Shown here piece after piece: positions 25,291-38,800 of a DNA stretch of 64,000 nt. The position numbers and the translations under genes were made by a program. The first letter of the stretch is position 1. Each line of letters opens with the position of its first letter. The notes beneath the pieces were generated by a model. That model was not told where the DNA came from, searched no databases, and saw only the letters and a list, made by a program, of their open reading frames with translations. Source of the DNA: Heliopora coerulea (Eukaryota > Cnidaria > Anthozoa > Scleralcyonacea > Helioporidae); the NCBI GenBank assembly GCA_030142905.1, contig JASJOG010000052.1:1445001-1509000 (forward strand), in the 5' to 3' direction.

Positions 25291-28200
25291 GAGCACTCCT
25301 TTTGGCGAGTAAAACTGTGCCTTGTGTTGTGTGTCTAAAATTGTGTTTGGGAACGTAACATTGTAGATCCACTTGCACAGGAAGCAGTTAGGTGAGATGG
25401 GTGTCGTCTGGTGTCAGCTACAGTAAGATAGCCTGGGGTTAGCCAAAGTAAAATGATAAAAGACTTATCCAGTTGAAATAACGCGCCACAGGTCTCAATC
25501 AAGCATGTAAGATAAAGAACAACATGTAAAGCAAGAAACAACATACCTGTCTATGGACTCCGTGTATTGCCTTCATAGATCTGATGCATTTCTTATCGTT
25601 CTACTTGTTCCAATAACTTGAAGAAGTAGCCCTGTGTCTTCTTTGAAGGTCAAAAATTGAAAAAGTGTTTTAAATACCCGAGTCTAGATAGCATCTTGCC
25701 GTTTCGTTAAAAGAAATTGACACTTTTCGATGACGATAATCACACGCAAATCCATCAAAGATTCTTAGTCAGTGGTTAAACAGAGTAACATTGATTTTAC
25801 CTTACTGTGATAACAGGGATGCCTGAGCACTGGATTATGACGGGAGTGACGAGATGATGAGCGTTGTGTATTGGTCCTGTCGCGACTTGGCCAGTCTAAC
25901 TGCATAACTTGTTTTCCCACGTTGCAAGTCATCCAGCAAATAGAACACTTAACTCACTCCTACCAGAAAAACGTTGAAGATCCACTTATGTTCAAACAAG
26001 GTACAACTCGAGTGTTTTGTTTTTAACGGTAGATGCCACTCAGATTGTTCACAGGACTAAATGATTGACAAGGAGTATGAACGTGTATGGTTCTGACAAT
26101 AGGCAAAGTTTACTTTCACCAGTATAGACTCCATTATAAAGTTGACAGCCCTTTATCTCTATCAGTTTGTAGTATGAATGGCCTCTTAGGCTGATTGTCA
26201 AGGACTGCGGGTTGGGCAACTTCGTGGTCCAGTTGTTTGGCATTAGTAGGTTGTTCGAAGAGGGCATCAGACTTTGTGGGGGTAGATCAAATTTGATGGC
26301 GTTCTAGCTCATTGACCAGGAGATGTCTACACACAACGTGTATACACACACGCAGTGAATGTAAAGAACATTGAGTAGTCAGGGAGAGGCCTTAAAGTCG
26401 TAAGAAAACGATTCCTAACGGGAGCAAAGGTAGGATTAAAGTAAGGGTTCGGGGATAGCGTTAAGAATTTAGGATCAGAGTGATGATTTGGGTCAAATGT
26501 CGTGTGAAAATGGTCACCTCGAGTCACAGCCTCCTTCGCAAGTTTCTAGGGACAAGCGAAACAATCTGAGTGCCTTATCTAGTTTTAAGTGGGACGCTTT
26601 ATTTAGGTTTTGAGTGCTTTATCTCGTTCGTATATATAGTGGTATGGGAAAACTACCGTATCACGTCAAAGTTCCGACCAAGCATTCTCGTGGAAACTGA
26701 CTGAGATTTCTGGTTGGTAGAGGGTCTCGGTCGAAACTTCAGTATCTAGTTGCGTCCTTCTTCTTAGAGGCAAACTTCGGTAGAGGCAAGCTTCAAACTG
26801 TTTCTAGAGAACGAAATCTCGTTGGCTTGGTGGCCAAGTATAGTTCAGTTGGTAACGTGCTCCTTTACAGCACCCTTACCAAAATGCGACATGCTACTTC
26901 ACATATAAACAGGTATTTCCTATGTAGAACGCCCTTATCCCATGCACGAAATGAAAATTTCAGAAGTGAAAGACATGTTGTACATAGCAAGGATTCGCAT
27001 GTGTACTCCTAAACCCAGTTATTTCACATGTAAATCAACAATTGCATGTGTCAAGGTGTTCCAATTTCATATCTGAAATGAAGGTTTCCGGAGTGAAATT
27101 GTTCCAATTCAATGACAACTGTAAAACGTAAGTGACTCTTTGATAAAATATTCAACGAATATTTGGTATTTGCACTCGCACAAATAAAATGACATTATTA
27201 TTTGGTGACGGAAATTTTCGAGTGTTAGGTTCTTATATTTTAAGAGCCATTTACACAGGCAATTTTTCTCATCCTGAAGCATGCAATTGAGTCAACAACT
27301 CACCGCAATATAGACCACTTGCAATCATATGCTAAACAACCAATCTGGGTGACAACTTCAAAGTTTGCACGTTCAACAGATCCAGAAATTTATGGAGATT
27401 GTTTTGTTTCTAAGTATTTTTCTTCCTTTAGGAAAATAAATGTAAGTGGTCTATTGTACTGTACATGTTGTTTGGAGCTATGCATGGGGGAGGTTGTTGG
27501 ATTTTCTTTTTATTAAAATTTGACCATTTGGGTTACAACATGAGTGATTTTTTCATCTCAATTTTCGGTCCATGAACTTGGGCCAACATCAGAAGTTGAG
27601 AACATGTTGTTATGTTGTTACTGTATAGCTTCGTGCAAATGATCCGCAAGTCAATCCACTCGATCGCATGTGTCAAGAGGCTAAAAATCATAGCAAAAAT
27701 AGCCCATCTAAACAGCCCTTTAAAATGCAACTGGGACCATGTCCAAAAAATACAACTTTTGGGTTTTCAGGTTGGAGACCCAATTGCTTCACTTTGGGAA
27801 GCAATTTTCTTTTTCTCTGACCTTTCAGAAATCCTGTTTGCATCCCTGGTGCATTTTAACCTGATGCTTGATATGTGGCTGTTCTTATTACTCTAACTGG
27901 TCAGTCAAAGCCATGTCCATATTCTTGTAGTTATTTATTGCAAAGGGGATGACATACTGATGACTGAACCCAGGATAAACTGACTTAATACATTATTCCT
28001 TTTACAAGATGGCGTGAATGGTAAGCATGCATTTATGGTAGCCCTAGTCCTAGGTCCCATTGGTGGTATAGCCAAATTGTTGGTGAAACTTTTTTTTTTT
28101 GAATAAAGTTAATTTAAATCCACTTAAAGTATGCTGGGCCATTCCCATCAGTTATAATTCTAAAGAAAATGCATGTAAAAAAACTATGTATACAAAAAAT

Positions 28201-29430
28201 ATACACAGGAATGTTTAACTGACAACCATTAGGCCACTCTAAATTAGACTTCAGTTTCCCATCCACCCTTTCTTGACAATTACATGTGGGCAAGAGGTCC
28301 ATTTCCCATTTCCCATTATTAGTATGAACATATTAGGGAGCCTCTCATCCACATTTTGGTACCCAATTTTTATCCATTTATACCATCTATTATAGAAGTG
28401 GTGCAAAGGTCTATTTGCTTACTTTTGCAAATTGAACATTTTAATGAAGATACAGTAATTTAGATGGATACAGTACACTACCTAGGTCGAAAATGTCATT
28501 GATTTATCTTGAAGATAGTAAACGCGAATCTATTCAAACTCTGTTTAGTCTTATTAAAAAGAGAAAAACAATTGGACAAGAAACAGTGCACCAGATAAAA
28601 AGCTGATTGATTTTGTCTTTCCAAGTTGACTTGTGTTTGCTAGAACAGTATACTGACAAAGAAATAGCCCACGGTCATTATTCTGGTTCCTAAAGGGCAA
28701 ATAATGGACAAAGAATGACAATAATACAGACCATGTGGTCTTCTCCAGTAGACGTGGGAGGTGGACGGGAAACTACAGTTCAATTTGGAGTGGCCTTAAC
28801 GAGTATGGTCAATTCTGCACGAGCTTATTGATATATGGTGAGGTTGAAATGGGAGAGCACTGCACATTTAGATACACAAATTTTCTAAAAAAGTATTAAT
28901 TTACTTGGAAGCTAATCACCTTGTAATAACAAGGTTAAATGGACACCATTTTTGGATATTAATAAAAGTGAAATACATGGACTACATTACCATTGAAGTC
29001 ATGTAAGTCTTCGTTACGTTGTTTTCTCTCAATATGAACAGCACTACCCGTACTTAAACGTGTCTTATAAAATATCTTGTTGCTGCAACCATTCCGGGCC
29101 TCGCTGGATCACTCCAAAGTTGTCTCAAACGTTCCTGTGTTAGTTTGCATTGCAAGAAGATAAGAATGCTTCTTCTCTGAGCCAAGTGGTCCAACAATCG
29201 CTATGGTAACAGTCCATGATGGCCACCCGACAAAGATGGCGACTGTCCATCTAACCACAATGGCTTGCAAAATTAAATTAGCTTTCAAAACATGTTATAA
29301 TGAATAAACTAGGCAAAGGTTTTCTGGGGGGTTTTTTCCTAGCATATGTTATCTTTTTGAAACCCCTTCCTTGTATATTTGCTTAAGATATATCATTTAA
29401 AAAACCTTGACCAGCCGACAACTTCAAAAA
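25291..29430. other. Non-coding stretch, nothing recognised
   Basis: About 4.1 kb with no supported gene. A GGGTTAGCCAAAGTAAAAT motif at about 25437-25455 is related to repeats near 1120. A plus-strand frame at 27612-27896 is hydrophobic at its end but shows no signature. Confidence 0.35.
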
Positions 29431-29645
29431 ATATAAGAGAAAGCAAATTCCGAAAACGAAGGCCATCTTTCAACTTAAGATTTAAGTTAACAAAAGATGA
29501 AAACTGTGAAATGGTGATATTTGGTCTGAAGATGATTTTGCAATAAAATCGAAATATCACCATTTCACAGTTTTCATCTTTTGTTAATTTAAATCTTAAG
29601 TTGAAAGATGGCCTTCGTTTTCGGAATTTGCTTTCTCTTATATAT
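29431..29645. repeat. Near-perfect 215-bp hairpin
   Basis: Arms 29431-29522 and 29553-29645 are almost exact inverted copies, and the loop holds TGGTCTGAAGATGATTTTGC. The direct repeat TATATCATTTA occurs at about 29390-29400 and again at about 29643-29653, so a larger inserted segment may carry this hairpin with an 11-bp duplication. Confidence 0.75.
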
Positions 29646-29716
29646 CATTTAGGCGGAAGGATAATGGTTATTTATCAGGCCAGTCCCCAGCTCATTGTTA
29701 CGGGGGTTCGATGAAT

Positions 29717-29922
29717 GGTCGTGACTAGAAGGTATACCTGAGAAGGATTAGGATTAGGATCAGGGTTAGGATTAGGGTTAGGGTCAGGGCTAGGGCTAGA
29801 ACTAACCCTAACCCTAACTCCAAACCTAACCCTAATCCTAATCCTAACCCTAATCCTAATCCTAACCCTAATCCTAATCCTAATCCTAATCCTCCTTCTC
29901 AGGTATACCTTCTAGCCACGAC
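29717..29922. repeat. Foldback with head-to-head telomere-like arrays
   Basis: Outer arms GGTCGTGACTAGAAGGTATA and its inverse flank inner arms made of GGATTAGGATTAGGG/GGGTTAGGG units on the left and CCCTAACCCTAATCC units on the right, meeting at about 29800. TTAGGG is the usual cnidarian telomere unit. The matched outer arms indicate a foldback element rather than a chromosome fusion scar. Confidence 0.75.
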
Positions 29923-32442
29923 CTTCGTTGAATTTGAATGTAAGCGCTGTAGGCGGGAAAAATTCTGTAGGTTCCAGGCCCTTCCACCTTGCTCCCCGGC
30001 AAAAATCTAAGATCTAAAATTTCTGAAATGCTGATTCCAGCATTTGTGGGGAAGATTTTTTTATGCTTACCTATGCATGTCATGGGTGAAAGTGAATTTT
30101 CGCCATAAAATGCATGTCAACAAAAGAGCGGGGTTGAAAGTAACCCGAACACATTCCATCATACCCCGAGTGTCTGGCCTGATCTTTTCAATCAGTTTGA
30201 AATTTCTTGGGTGTGGTGAGATGAGGTGATACTCATGAAACCGCCGGTGGAAACACTTAAACCAGCTCATGCAATTCTCGAGGGTATTACGAGAGATGTT
30301 AATGAATCTGATTGTTTAAGTAAAACCCAACTAATACTGAAACTATTTAAGAAACAGCAGCCATTAAATTGCTTTCATCGTTTGGTAAAATCAGTGATTT
30401 TCATTCAAACTTAAACCGTTTTACAATTTGCAACTTTGAAAGTTCCTGTTTCCGCTTTCTGCTCCTGGAAACATGATCCCTTCCCTTTATAGTGGTTTTT
30501 CTTCCCCTCGATATTGCACTTTGTGGCCAATTTCTCTAAATTCTCCAAAAACGCGAAGACAATTCCATTTTCAGCAACTCGATGAGCCCTTTTGTTTGAA
30601 GTATTGACACCATCCATCTACACGAGACCTTTTAATATTTATTCATTCATAAGACACTTACGCACAATGTACGTCTAAATATTTACAAGCCAAATAAGAG
30701 CAAAAAGTTTCACAACAAGGTGACTACAACACTAGTTGCTAGCACTGTGAGCCTGAAAAACTCAAAAACTGAACAATTTAAAAGTGTATAGTCAAAACAC
30801 GAATGGATGAAGTGTCAATAAGCATTACATGCGCTGTTTTAATACAATTTACTCATATAAAGTATTTACTGTTTAAAGATTTGCAAACTGGATTAAAGTA
30901 CTGTATGAGAAGACATCTATCAATGGCTAAATTTGCATATTTTGCATTACAAGAGAAGGTTGCACTAACAGCTAAGAACATCTAGCTTACTGCTTAAAAC
31001 ATATATATATATATATATATATATATCCTGAAGAACTGTTAAAATTTGAACAATGTAAGAACTTTGACGGAGTGAAGCCAACGAACAACAGAGAAAGGGA
31101 CCAAATATACATAATAAAAGCTGAAGTAATTTCTAAAGATTAAACCTACGATTCACTTTATGAGACCAACTGCAGTTCAAAGGGTGCTAAGGGAAGAGTA
31201 TTTTTCTGAAATATTTTCTTTCAAACATGGCTGTTTAATTCGAGGCATTAAACGGATAGTAATTTCTGGGAATTTTACGGCTTAAATTGTTTATAGAAAT
31301 CACAATTATTAACGGAAATTCTTTGTGAAGTAGTGTGAATGACTGTCGCTCGACCAGAAACGGGTGCTAGAGGAAGTAAATTAGCGCCAACTGAAATGCA
31401 GTTCAGCCAACTAAACTATTAATATATGAATACATACAGCAGAATATAAACAACGTTAATAAATTTTGCTGTAACCCCGATATCATTTCAAATTGTTGTG
31501 TAACGCAGTGAACTAGACAAGGAAATTGAGTTCACTGGTGTAAAACTACGCCAGCGAATGCGTAAGCAAGGCGAAGGGTTAAAAACTTTCTGAGTATGGG
31601 TATTTTGAAAAGCAACAGATTTTCTCATCCTACACTCGTAATAAAATATAAAGCTCCTAAATTTTTTCTAGCAGGAGAAGTATGATACCAATTCAGTTTT
31701 AATCAAAAGAGATGTAGCAATCTGATATTCAAACTTGACGAAACGAAATCTATATTGCGAAAAAATTAATTGATGCGATATTTTTGTCTTTCAGCGCTTG
31801 GTAGGGTGACTTGACGGAGGTTTGGAACAATGTCGGTTTATCTCCAAAATATTAAAACAAACTTTTTCGAGAAATGTGAATGATAATTTGATTGACAGAA
31901 GAACATATTTAGCATCAAAAATACAAAAGAGTGATCTACCAAAGCCCATAGCAACAGTAACGATTCAAAATGGCCTCCGAGTGGCGTCCAACTTAATTTG
32001 AATTTAAAATAGACCTCAGTGGTTTTAAAAATTTCCTTTAGGTAATGCGAATCACGAGGAAGCTTTCTGAAGCATTCTGTTCCGTTAATTCTCTTCTCGA
32101 AGTATAATGAAACACGATTTCGCCGCAAAAAATTAGGTACAACAGATCTTTTTAAAGTTCACGGATAGATTGGGATTTGTCATGCTTTTTTACGAGTTAA
32201 ATTAGATTGAACAAATGTTGGGAGCAACGTTGGGACGTTACTGCTGCTATAACAGCATTGGAAAACTTTTTAAGGAATATTTGATGCCAAAAATGTCTTT
32301 CTGTTATTCGCGCTATATTTAAACCTCCTCATATATATTATTTCCAATTTTTCGAGGGTAAATCTCCCTACTTTCAAGAAACTGTAGCAGGCTACATTTA
32401 GCAATATGCTATTCCACGAACTTTAATCGTGGCTTCACCACT
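29923..32442. other. Intergenic, 3' of the MASP-like gene
   Basis: No gene supported. An (AT)n run lies at about 31001-31027. Otherwise AT-rich unique-looking sequence. Confidence 0.4.
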
Positions 32443-32448
32443 TTTATT
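32443..32448 (-). terminator. Candidate poly(A) signal overlapping the stop codon
   Basis: On the minus strand the stop codon TAA (32450-32448) runs directly into AATAAA, whose first A is the last base of the stop. A second, variant signal ATTAAA lies at 32422-32427. If either is used, the 3' UTR is only a few tens of bases. Confidence 0.45.
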
Positions 32449-32832
32449 TAACGAAAAATCCGTTTCTCGATCCAATCTAAGTAATCCTCAACTTTTAAAT
32501 AAACTCCGTACTTGTTGGGGAGAGCACATCCTTGACTGCTGCCCCAGGAGACCAATCCACCAAGGAACCAGCGGGAATCACCAGGATCCTGGAAGATGTA
32601 TCCACCACCTGAGTCCCCTTTGCACACGTCCTTTCCCCCAGTAGGTGGACCAGCGCAAAACATGTCATGTGTGACCGAAAATCCTTCATCCCTGAATGAA
32701 GCACGGCAAGTGTTGGTCGCCACAACGGGGAGGCAAACTTCCTGTAACATGTCTGGAAATAGTTTGGAAGAAGTTGATCGGCCCCAGCCAGCTACAACTC
32801 CACGTGCACCAGGTTTTATGACTGTAGAACTA
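32448..32832 (-). CDS. MASP: MASP-like exon 11: catalytic Ser and stop codon
   Basis: 385 nt, entering in phase 2 at acceptor CTCTCCACAG. VVAGWG, then [18 protein letters not shown] with Asp627 and Ser633 (codon TCA), then VSWGSSQGC and the terminal helix [13 protein letters not shown] closer AG 10 bp downstream would break the frame. Confidence 0.95.
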
Positions 32833-35800
32833 CTGTGGAGAGTAAAGAATAATTTGTTAGGATAGCTGATGGAGTGATTGCATGGTTTGTAGGTCGGTTG
32901 ATTGGTTGGAATGGTTGTTGGTTGGTGAGTTGGTAGGTTGGTTTGTTGGTTGGTTAGAAGGTTGATTGATTGGTAAGTTGCTTGGTTGGTAGGTTAAACA
33001 ATTTGCTGGTCAGTTCGTTAGTCGGTTGGTTGATTCGCCACTTGTTCGTAGGTAGAAAAAGTGCCCGCTAATCACATTAGTAGAGATTTTCGTAGGTTGA
33101 ATGGTTAGTTGATTGAGCGGTGGGTCTGTTGAATGATTTTTACGTCAACTGGTTCCTGAGTTAACTAGATGGATTTCTTCTTCTAGTCCTCCTTCTTCCT
33201 CTCTCTTCCTCTGTTTCTCTCTTTCCCTGTTTCTTTCTTTCCCTCCTTTCCTTCCTTCTCTTGACCCTTTCGTGCCTCCATCCTTCCGTTATCCCTCCTC
33301 CCTGCTCTCAGTCCCCTCATCCTTCCTTCCCTCTTTGTCTTTTCACCCTGGTCGTGAGAACATAATTGTGAATTCAAAACACGTCCAACGACTTACCTGT
33401 CTGTATCAGGCAGACATATTGGTTTAACAAAGTCGTTTATAATCGCTGGTTCAGTGAGACGCAGTAGCGCCAGGTCGGCCTCAAATGTCAGTGGATTATA
33501 CGCTCTGTGTTCAAAGACTTGACCAACACGCATCTCCTTCACTTGTGTCTCGTTTTCCATTGATCTGTTGTGAAGTCCAAGTACAACTCTGAAACGGAAA
33601 GGGCGGATGACTTGTCTTCTCCTGTTGACTACACAGTGGGCAGCTGTAAACACAAACACAAAAACCGAAGATAAAATAAATAAACAAAGCAACCGGACAT
33701 CGTTTTAATTTAGCCGAGATAATACAGTGGCCACCACACTGGCTTATACTGTACAAAGATAACTTAAGCCCAGGCCAAACGAATGCCACATCATTCAACA
33801 TTGTTGAATTCAACTTTGTTGGATGGTATTGGACTGCGTGGACAAACGAATGCAACATGTTGTGCGGTGCAAACTCAAATTGTGGACATTAGAGATCTGG
33901 GACAAATGATCTCAAATTTTAGGCCAAACTACCCGTTACCCTTACCTGAGAGATGACTTGCTGTGCGTGGGCGAGTGCACGACCAAACGAGTGCAACTTT
34001 GTTGTTCACACATGAGAACAAAAGAAATGTTGAACAATGTTCCATCAAATGTTTGATATAAATCAAACTTTGTTCAATATGATGTAACATGGTGGCCAAA
34101 CGAGTTCAACATGTTGCATTCAATAATGTTGAACGATGATGAATCGCGATGTTGTATTCGTTTGGCCAGGGCTTTACTGTCCTCTTTACCATGGAGCCTG
34201 CACAGTTCATAATACGAAATTCAAGTTGTTAAGCACTGTTCTTTTGGCGTCTGCCATTAAGTGGTAGCCGATCCAGTTCATCTAGCGTTTCTTTTGAGCG
34301 AATTTCATATTAATTATCAGCAGTCAATTGCAATATACATCTCAAAATGCTGTATGAATGGAGCTTGAACTTCCTGCTGTAGCAGTGCCTACATAGCTAG
34401 ATATCCGCTTCACCCGGAAGTTTACAAAATAGCAATCCTGCAAAGTTCAGACCTGGCCTAATAAAAACTTTAACTTGCTAACTGAAGTTCTCACATTCTC
34501 TCCAGTCTTATCATCGAGAAAGATAAGTGATTTGATAGTACACCACAATACTTACCAGTTATAACCCAAAACTCGTTAAGAAGCGATCCTCCGCAGACAC
34601 CTACTCCATCCAACTTAATATGTGCGTGCCAGGGATATGAACCACGCACAGCTTCGTTTCCTCCCACAATACTTCCACGGCAGAGTTGTCGATACAAGTT
34701 CGCAAAACTAGAATTACCACAAACTGCGAAATAAGAGATACAAACAAATGAAGGTAGGAACTGTTAAAGCCTCGCCGGGTCAGCAAACTAATATTGCACC
34801 ATTTTTGATATGTAAGGACAGCAATGTCTTCTTTATACAACTCTAGGCCAACGTCATGTCTCTTCCCTTCTCTTCCCTTCCCTAAATTCAGTTTTAATTT
34901 CATTTGGTAAATCCCTTGTTTCTTACACTTACCCCTGCCTGCCTAGTCGTCTGCCACCCCCCTCCGCCTGCTGCAGGTTTTCCTAGCTCATTCCCACTCT
35001 CTCATCCTACGGTCTGTTCCTCTCTCTTTGTCCTCAATTCTTCCCTGTTCCCCCCTACTTCCTCCTCATTTAATTCATATTACAGGGTTCTTTCCCTTAT
35101 CTCAGAATATATCTAAGGGACTTTTTAAGGACTTTTTGTGGTACATTAAAGACATTTTTAAAGACCTGTGGCATAGGGCACTCAATTTCCAAAAGACCTA
35201 GAATTTATATAATACATTAACATGTAGCCATAACTGTGCCAAGTGCCATGATTAGGACTAGACCATCTCTACTTTAATTTTTAATTAAGATAAATGATTA
35301 CAAATGTACGATACACAATTAACCATGGCTACTTAAAATTGACACCAGCTTTATTAAAATGCAGCAGGGTGAATAAAATTTAAGGACTTTCCATCAACTT
35401 AGGAAGGTTTTTAGAAAATTTATGGACTTTAAGGTATTTAATTTTAATATAAAGAACTTAAGGACTTTCATGGGTTTTTTGAGGACTCGTACGAACCCCT
35501 CGTACGAATTCCCATCTTTTCCCATTCCTTCTCCGTCGGCGTCCTGTCGAGCAGCATCTGCATATGCTACCCTCTCTCCTTCTCGGCTCTTGATTTTCTC
35601 TCGCTCTTTTCACTTATACTTCTTCATTTCTTTCTTTTCCTTCCTATCTGCCTTGCTTATTTCTTCTTCCTTCTCTGGCCTTCTTCCTCTCCTCGCCTTT
35701 TGGTCATTTCTCCAGCCCACCAGCCTTACCTGGTTCACATTCTGGCAGGTCATCCGACCATTTACCATCTTCTGTACAAGTTAGTTCTTCTTCTCCGTAA

Positions 35801-38800
35801 ATTTCATAAAATTCATCACATTCAAACCGAACGGTTTCATTAAACGTAAACTTGTTGCCATGCAAGGTGGCTTTTCGAGGGATTCCAGGAGGACCACAGG
35901 ACACAGCTACAAAGGAATGATAAAAGAATTCTTTCCAAAAACCTAAGTCAAAAATTAAAGTCTAATTTTTAACGGTGTTACCCAGTAAACAATATTTGCT
36001 TTAAGGTTGGGACACATGAGGCGTGAAGTCGCGGAGACATGTCGCAGGGACGTGTTCCTTTTGTTAGACACACGAGGAGACTTGACGCGGGGACATGTTT
36101 AACTTGACTGACTGGTTTTTATTAGCAAATTACACATAGGAGGAAGGGGAAGTGATTCGAGGTATTGTTGGGAATTAAATGACGCTCAGTGATTGGCTGT
36201 CCGAGTACTTTATCGATGAAACTTGTTGCATGAACTGTTTCCTTGAAGGGACATGTCACGGGGACACACTTCTGTCCCCCCGACTTGTTGCAGAAATTCA
36301 AATCAGTGACCGGTTCCCCTTATACATCTGCTGAATACAGCTACCAGAATGTCTTTCGAAATCTTGTTTGTAATGTTAATCGGAGCAATTGTCTTTCCAT
36401 TCGCTTGGGGAATTCAGTGTTTGCATGAAAATAAAAAAAAATCACGAAGTATTCTGGTAGTTGTATTCAGCTATCGTAATAAGGGGAACCGGACATTTGA
36501 ATTCATACAACAAGTGTCAGGGACAAAATTTTGTCCGCGCGACAGAGTTTTTACTTAGTGCATACGGTGGGTTTTGTCCCGGAGACATGTCACTACTACA
36601 TGTCTCCGGGACTCGACGCCTCGCGTGCCCTAACCTTTAGAATCTACACCTTCTCTCTAGGTATAGCAGCCAAACACGGAAAGCAGTCTACGTGGGTAGC
36701 AATCCTTTATAATACTCTTAAATAACTCACGAAGAAAATACCAAAGAATTTGAAGTTTAACGAGTAGTTACAAATGGAATACAAACATACAGGTTGTTTC
36801 TGTGATACAACTCCTGATTTACATGGATTTTTTTGTGCCATTTTCTTGGCTGAAGTCGTTGGAATCGTCACCACTTTTGAATAATAAGGCAAATGGTTTG
36901 AACCTGGGAGAATCGTAACATGTTTGTGGAACCTGGACGATCAACTTCCACAAACATGTCACTTTTGAATAGCACGAATATTCACATGCCTTTGTATCAA
37001 AAGTATACTTCGCAATATTCGCGTTGGTGTTGTATCTGACATGCAATCAACAGCCTTCCGAGTGTCCCATTTAACATTGCAAGTAGAATATGAGAGTCAG
37101 GGAAGTGCAGAAATCTGGGGTATAAAAAGGCTCCAAGAAATAACTTTCGATGATGACAATTTCAACGGAGTTTCGAAATCGTCTTTAAATTAAGCTCTTT
37201 TAAAATTTGAAATAAAATCACCAACACTTACGCTTACAAACTGGTGGTTGTCGAGTCCAAACGCCTGAGCTTCTACACCAGATTCTCGATGCTCCTTTCA
37301 AATTGTAACCAGAATGACAGGAGAAAAACACTTCGTCTTTAAACGAGAATCCTGTGGCGTTCATGACCCCGTTGTCAGGATTCTTTAATTCAGGGCACTT
37401 GACACCTGAAGTAAAAACGATGTGTCAGCTGGTCAGATGAAAAACAAAAGTTCGACGGATGGGCAGATAAACAGACAAAGAGATAGATAAAAGAGCAGAG
37501 AGGTATACATGGGAGGTAAGGATATGCTAGCAAATAGCTGCATGAGTGAGAAAATAGACTAATGGACAAACAGACAGAAAAACAATCAGGAAGGCAAGTA
37601 GACTAAGTGAAGTCACGGATAGAAAAGATGACAGACAGTTTAAAGGTTGACAACTGCCATGACTGATATCAAAGAATTCCAACGTTTCGAGCGAAGGTTC
37701 TTCGACAGAGAAACAAATGTGCCTATTTCAGAACACGTTTCTTTCTCTGACGAAGGGCTTTTGCTCGAAACGGTGGGATTCTTGGAGATCAGTCACAGCA
37801 GTTACCAACCTTTAAGCTTTTTACCTTATTTAACACTGTCCATGCAGCTTTCTATCTTTATAAGACAGACAGACCAACAAACACACAGGCTTCCAGACAC
37901 GCAAGCACACAAGATGGCCGGCAAGAAAGCAGGCAGACAGACAAGCAAGTAGGAAGACTGGTAAGCGGGTAAGAAGGCAGGCAGGTAATAGGCGGGCCGG
38001 CATGCAGGCAGGCAGGATAAGACGGACAATGATGTGATCGTGATAGAAAGCCAAACTGATTGACTGAGAAAATGGCATTGGCCAACCGACAGCCATATTT
38101 CTTCAATACCTCCTGCTAAGGATAAAATTTATAGTTGTCTTACCCTCACTGTGATAAGTTGCCAAAAATCCTTTGAAGTTAGTAGAACTGTCTGTCCTAA
38201 ATCTTATTATCATTGAGTTGGATGATGAAGTAACGTTCTTCGGCAACCTTCTTCCACACAGTGGTCCATGTCTCCGACCAGCAATAACCGAGAGGAAATC
38301 ATACGGGCACTTTACATCCGGGTGGCTCTCGATTTTAAACTGATAAATAAACGTGCGATTATTAATTAGCTTATAAAGTTGAGAACAAAATCATTATATC
38401 AACCAAGTGTTGCATTTACCTTCTTAAACTCAAGGACAATTCGATATCCACGGGGAACATATATTTTCCAAGTGCAGTTGCAGTGAGGTGGATAATTCTT
38501 TGGATATTCTGGACTAGTAATTCTTCCTTGAAGAGATCTGAAGATAACATCCTTGCAGAGCGCTAAAATCCATTAAGAATAATACAACGCATTAGTTAAG
38601 ATTTCCTCGAACCATCAGCACAAGCCGTCCTTTCATGTTTGTTCATATTTCACTCGCGGCAAGATTTAGAATACCTCGTATTTGTACAAAAGTAAAGATC
38701 CTAAATTACAGTTTAGCAACGGATGTTTTTTCAAGGTACAGTGTAATGTTTAATTTGCAGACTACTTCAGCTGTAATTCGATCAATAATGCTTGTTACTG

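Noticed and set aside
29740..29900. Telomere end or chromosome fusion point
   Set aside because: The repeats are short, degenerate and enclosed by matched non-telomeric inverted arms, which fits a foldback element better.
37826..38106. Leu/Pro/Cys-rich minus-strand frames
   Set aside because: Artefact of GCAGGCAGG and GACAGACA tracts inside a MASP intron.
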